Source: Pedobacter cryoconitis (GTDB lineage Bacteria; Bacteroidota; Bacteroidia; Sphingobacteriales; Sphingobacteriaceae). From it: a stretch of 64,000 bases of DNA. Location: positions 1-64,000 of the forward strand of contig NZ_JACHCC010000007.1 of NCBI RefSeq assembly GCF_014207135.1. Reading direction: 5' to 3'. Under the pieces are notes generated by a model that was not told the origin of the DNA, searched no databases, and worked only from the letters and a program-made list of their open reading frames with translations. This document shows, piece after piece, positions 63,293 to 64,000 of this stretch. The number at the start of each line of letters is the position of its first letter. Positions within the stretch are counted from its first letter, which is position 1. The translations under genes and the position numbers were made by a program.

Positions 63293-64000
63293 AGTACTAT
63301 CTGGTAGCAGGCGAAGCGTCGGGAGATCTCCATGGTGCCAATTTGATGAAGGCACTGAAAGATCAGGACCCCGAAGCTGAATTCAGATATTTTGGTGGCG
63401 ATAAAATGAAGGCCGAGGGGGGACATCTGGCGAAACATTATGCTGAAATGGCATTTATGGGATTTACAGAAGTTGTGCTCAATCTCAGGACGATATTCCG
63501 GAATCTGAAAACCTGTAAAAACGATATCCTGAACTATTCGCCGGATGTACTGATTCTGATAGACTTTCCGGGGTTCAATTTGAAAATAGCTGATTTTGCG
63601 AAAGAGCAGGGACTCAGCGTATGCTATTATATCTCTCCGAAAGTATGGGCCTGGAATCAGAAGCGGGTCCTGAAAATTAAAAAGATCGTTGATCACCTGT
63701 TTTGTATCCTCCCATTTGAAGTTGATTTCTATAGAGAGTGGGGGATGGAGGTGGATTACGTAGGTAATCCTTTGCTGGATGAGAAAGCTTCTTTTGTACC
63801 CGATATTGATTTCTGTGAAAAACAGGGGTTGAATAGTGGGCAGGTAATCGCATTATTGCCAGGTAGCCGTAAACAGGAAATAGAGCGGCTTTTGCCAGCC
63901 ATGCTGAGTGTTACTGAAGAATTTCCAGATCAGCAGTTCGTCGTTGCTGCTGCTCCCGGTTTTCCAGTGGTTTATTATCAGCAGTTTATCGGGGCAAAAA
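63289..64000 (+). CDS. lpxB: Lipid-A-disaccharide synthase, 5' part
   Basis: The first 237 codons are present; the rest lies beyond the window. The product joins two acylated glucosamines to form the lipid A disaccharide. It shows YLVAGEASGDLHGANLM (N-terminal), FGGDKM, FMGFTEV, LIDFPGFN, YYISPKVWAWNQKRV and LLPGSRKQEIERLLP, all typical of LpxB. It confirms an organism with lipopolysaccharide. The ATG overlaps the preceding stop (ATGA). Confidence 0.95.
   Translation, partial: MKYYLVAGEASGDLHGANLMKALKDQDPEAEFRYFGGDKMKAEGGHLAKHYAEMAFMGFTEVVLNLRTIFRNLKTCKNDILNYSPDVLILIDFPGFNLKIADFAKEQGLSVCYYISPKVWAWNQKRVLKIKKIVDHLFCILPFEVDFYREWGMEVDYVGNPLLDEKASFVPDIDFCEKQGLNSGQVIALLPGSRKQEIERLLPAMLSVTEEFPDQQFVVAAAPGFPVVYYQQFIGAK

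Noticed and set aside
1..64000. Mobile elements, prophage or CRISPR array
   Set aside because: No transposase, integrase, phage structural gene, cas gene or regularly spaced repeat was seen.

Overview
The window looks like a chromosome segment from a Bacteroidota bacterium of the family Sphingobacteriaceae, most likely Pedobacter or a close relative. This is inferred from gene content and order, not from a database search. Supporting signs are the ribosomal block rpmB-rpmG-DUF4295-ftsY-rimO, the ftsX-DUF3098-uppP-truB-ribF string, a bacillithiol gene (bshC), a large carboxypeptidase-regulatory-domain outer-membrane receptor, two-domain RibBA, and many promoters with the Bacteroidota -7 box TAnnTTTG. 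No phage, insertion sequence, CRISPR array or clear island was seen. Most of the window is ordinary core genome.

Layout. 1-72 is the 3' end of a 5S rRNA, closing an rRNA operon, with a terminator. 194-2862 is a Crp/Fnr-type regulator followed by a MoaF-like lipoprotein, a DsbA-family protein and an MBL-fold protein, with a perfect palindrome in front of the lipoprotein. 2911-5307 (minus) is a cupin regulator, a phosphonatase-like HAD enzyme and an exported alkaline-phosphatase-family enzyme. 5400-7696 holds a DUF4267 membrane protein, a second Crp/Fnr regulator and a Ca2+/H+ antiporter. 7765-9816 (minus) encodes a 683-residue protein of unknown function with an internal domain duplication. 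10062-12741 (minus) is a possible four-part signalling operon: lipoprotein, polytopic membrane protein, histidine kinase and NarL-type response regulator. A tRNA-Met(CAT) lies at 13117-13190.

13295-28830 carries a START-like protein, an LptF/LptG permease, ribBA, a TamB-like giant, tsaD, a new 59-residue membrane ORF, recA, nth, a small unknown protein, an ECF sigma factor, uvrA and a LysE exporter. 28846-37154 (minus) holds DUF2157, a CPA2 antiporter, a small exported protein, ribF, a YitT protein, truB, uppP, DUF3098 and ftsX. 37331-45342 has leuS, an outer-membrane receptor, a GT25 glycosyltransferase and an orphan peptide-binding lipoprotein. 45388-50875 has an unknown protein, an FMN reductase, and parA-parB-DUF5683-dapB-lepB. 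50945-56707 (minus) has an Ldh-family dehydrogenase, bshC, rimO, ftsY, DUF4295, rpmG and rpmB. 57001-64000 has acs, csbD, an M16 protease and surE-small membrane protein-lpxB, the last cut by the window edge.

The least explained parts are the 10062-12741 signalling cluster, the duplicated-domain protein at 7765-9816, the noncanonical start of the TamB-like gene, and genes whose -7 box lies so close to the ATG that the transcript should be leaderless (nth, the LysE gene).
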